Shown here piece by piece: positions 62,976-64,000 of a stretch of DNA of 64,000 bases; position 1 is the first letter of the stretch, and every line of letters starts with the position of its first letter. A program made the position numbers and the translations under genes. The DNA lies in contig NZ_JACFTB010000007.1 of the NCBI RefSeq assembly GCF_014281965.1, positions 186,001 through 250,000 of the forward strand. The letters run 5' to 3'. Source of the DNA: Rhodococcus sp. BP22. Lineage in GTDB: Bacteria; Actinomycetota; Actinomycetes; Mycobacteriales; Mycobacteriaceae. A model generated the notes under the pieces. The model was not told the DNA's origin. It ran no database searches and was given only the letters and a program-made list of their open reading frames with translations.

Positions 62976-64000
62976 ATGGCGACCGTATTGTCCCCGAAGG
63001 CCTCATACATACCGCCCTCCGGCGAGACTTGGCGCAACCCGTTCGGCATGTACTCGGCATTGCGCGATCACGATCCCGTGCACCATGTTGTGCCGACGGG
63101 ATCGCCCGAAAACGACTACTGGGTACTCACCCGCCACGCCGATGTGTACGCCGCAGCCCGCGATCACGAGAGCTTCTCCTCCGCGGAGGGTCTGACCACC
63201 CAGTACGGCGAGCTGGACAAGATCGGCATGCGCGACAACCCTCCGATGGTGATGCAGGACCCACCGCAGCACACCGAGTTTCGGCGTCTCGTCGCCCGCG
63301 GTTTCACCCCCCGGCAGGTCAACTCCGTCGAGCCGGCAGTCCGCGAGTTCGTCATCGAGCGACTGGAAGGATTACGCTCCGCCGGCAGCGGAGACATCGT
63401 CACGGCGCTGTTCAAACCTCTGCCGAGCATGGTCGTCGCGCACTACCTGGGCGTCCCGGCCGAGGACCGTGACAGATTCGACGGCTGGACCGACTCGATC
63501 GTGGCGGCTACGGCAACCGGTGACACCCTCGACGCAGCGGCCGCCGTGGGTGACCTGATGGGTTACTTCGGTGGCTTGATCGAACGCCGTCGAGCAGAGG
63601 TCGCAGCCGGAAAAGCCGGTGACGACACCATCTCGCACCTGGTCAGCGCGGGGGTCGGCGCAGACGGAGACATCTCCGGACTGCTGTCCATTCTCGGCTT
63701 CGCCTTCACCATGGTCACCGGCGGCAACGACACCACAACCGGGATGCTCGGCGGCGCTGTGCAACTGCTGACCCAGCGACTCGACCAGCGTGCGCTGCTG
63801 ATCGAGGACCCGTCGCGGATTCCTGACGCCGTCGAGGAACTGCTGCGCCTGACCTCACCGGTGCAGGGCCTGGCCCGCACCACCACCCGTGACGTCACCA
63901 TCGAGGGCGTCACCATCCCAGCGGGACGCAAGGTTCTGCTGGTCTATGGGTCCGCCAATCGCGACTCGCGTGTCTACGGCCCCGACGCGGAGGAGTTCGA
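62976..64000 (+). CDS. Cytochrome P450, 3' end outside window
   Basis: About 341 codons are visible from ATG 62976. The I-helix oxygen-activation motif reads GGNDTTTG and the K-helix E-x-x-R reads EELLRL; both are intact, and the heme-binding cysteine lies beyond the edge. Typical size is ~400 residues. TTGACA at 62941 is a possible -35 element, and an ACATATGT palindrome overlaps it. Substrate cannot be inferred. Confidence 0.88.
   Translation, partial: MATVLSPKASYIPPSGETWRNPFGMYSALRDHDPVHHVVPTGSPENDYWVLTRHADVYAAARDHESFSSAEGLTTQYGELDKIGMRDNPPMVMQDPPQHTEFRRLVARGFTPRQVNSVEPAVREFVIERLEGLRSAGSGDIVTALFKPLPSMVVAHYLGVPAEDRDRFDGWTDSIVAATATGDTLDAAAAVGDLMGYFGGLIERRRAEVAAGKAGDDTISHLVSAGVGADGDISGLLSILGFAFTMVTGGNDTTTGMLGGAVQLLTQRLDQRALLIEDPSRIPDAVEELLRLTSPVQGLARTTTRDVTIEGVTIPAGRKVLLVYGSANRDSRVYGPDAEEF

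Overview
The window looks like chromosome from a high-GC actinobacterium of the Nocardiaceae, most likely Rhodococcus. The evidence is the many WXG/EspC-like type VII secretion (ESX) substrates, the DUF3558 lipoproteins, a ureABCFGD operon without ureE, a monomeric NADP isocitrate dehydrogenase, an NDMA-dependent alcohol dehydrogenase, EhuABCD ectoine uptake and ArsI/CmtR-type metal genes. No tRNA, rRNA, CRISPR array or complete insertion sequence was recognised.

Positions 1-11,000 resemble a defence island. They hold a GIY-YIG-domain protein, a DUF262/DUF1524 (GmrSD-like) nuclease with a C-terminal RAMA-like domain, an internally deleted ISL3 transposase, and a two-gene operon carrying three dynamin-like GTPase domains. 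Positions 10,900-25,500 are bracketed by two diverged direct copies of one segment. Each copy encodes the same ~50-residue N-terminal module and an immunity-like gene or its relic. Between the copies lie a WXG-type toxin with an overlapping immunity gene, a decayed array built around an 851-residue ESX-type protein, four paralogous lipoproteins and YbaB-like proteins, and an SMC-like ATPase translationally coupled to a small HEPN-like protein.

Positions 25,500-36,400 are mixed: a vWA protein with a coupled 32-residue membrane peptide, a HAD 5'-nucleotidase, small secreted proteins, an HD-domain protein, a PASTA-like lipoprotein, an FAD oxidoreductase, a three-gene ESX-like operon, and an alcohol/aldehyde dehydrogenase pair. 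Positions 36,400-41,820 hold a four-copy array of DUF3558 lipoprotein plus a 125-residue helical protein. Each copy has the same ECF-sigma-like promoter (GGAAC, 17-base spacer, CGTCTAA), although the spacers have diverged. One unrelated gene interrupts the array.

Positions 41,820-64,000 are mostly housekeeping and stress functions. They include a nitroreductase, a class III nucleotidyl cyclase, the urease operon (the UreC flap cysteine is a valine), isocitrate dehydrogenase, an arsenic/metal locus (ArsR, ArsI, CmtR-like regulator, cation-efflux protein), EhuBCDA, a DUF1254/DUF1214 protein, an SCO6745-like protein, a membrane-anchored L7/L12-like protein, a ClpC-type unfoldase with SigH/SigR-like and HspR-like sites, and the start of a cytochrome P450.

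The best candidates for undescribed systems are the triple-GTPase operon, the SMC-ATPase/HEPN-like pair that shares a leader module with it, and the two lipoprotein arrays.
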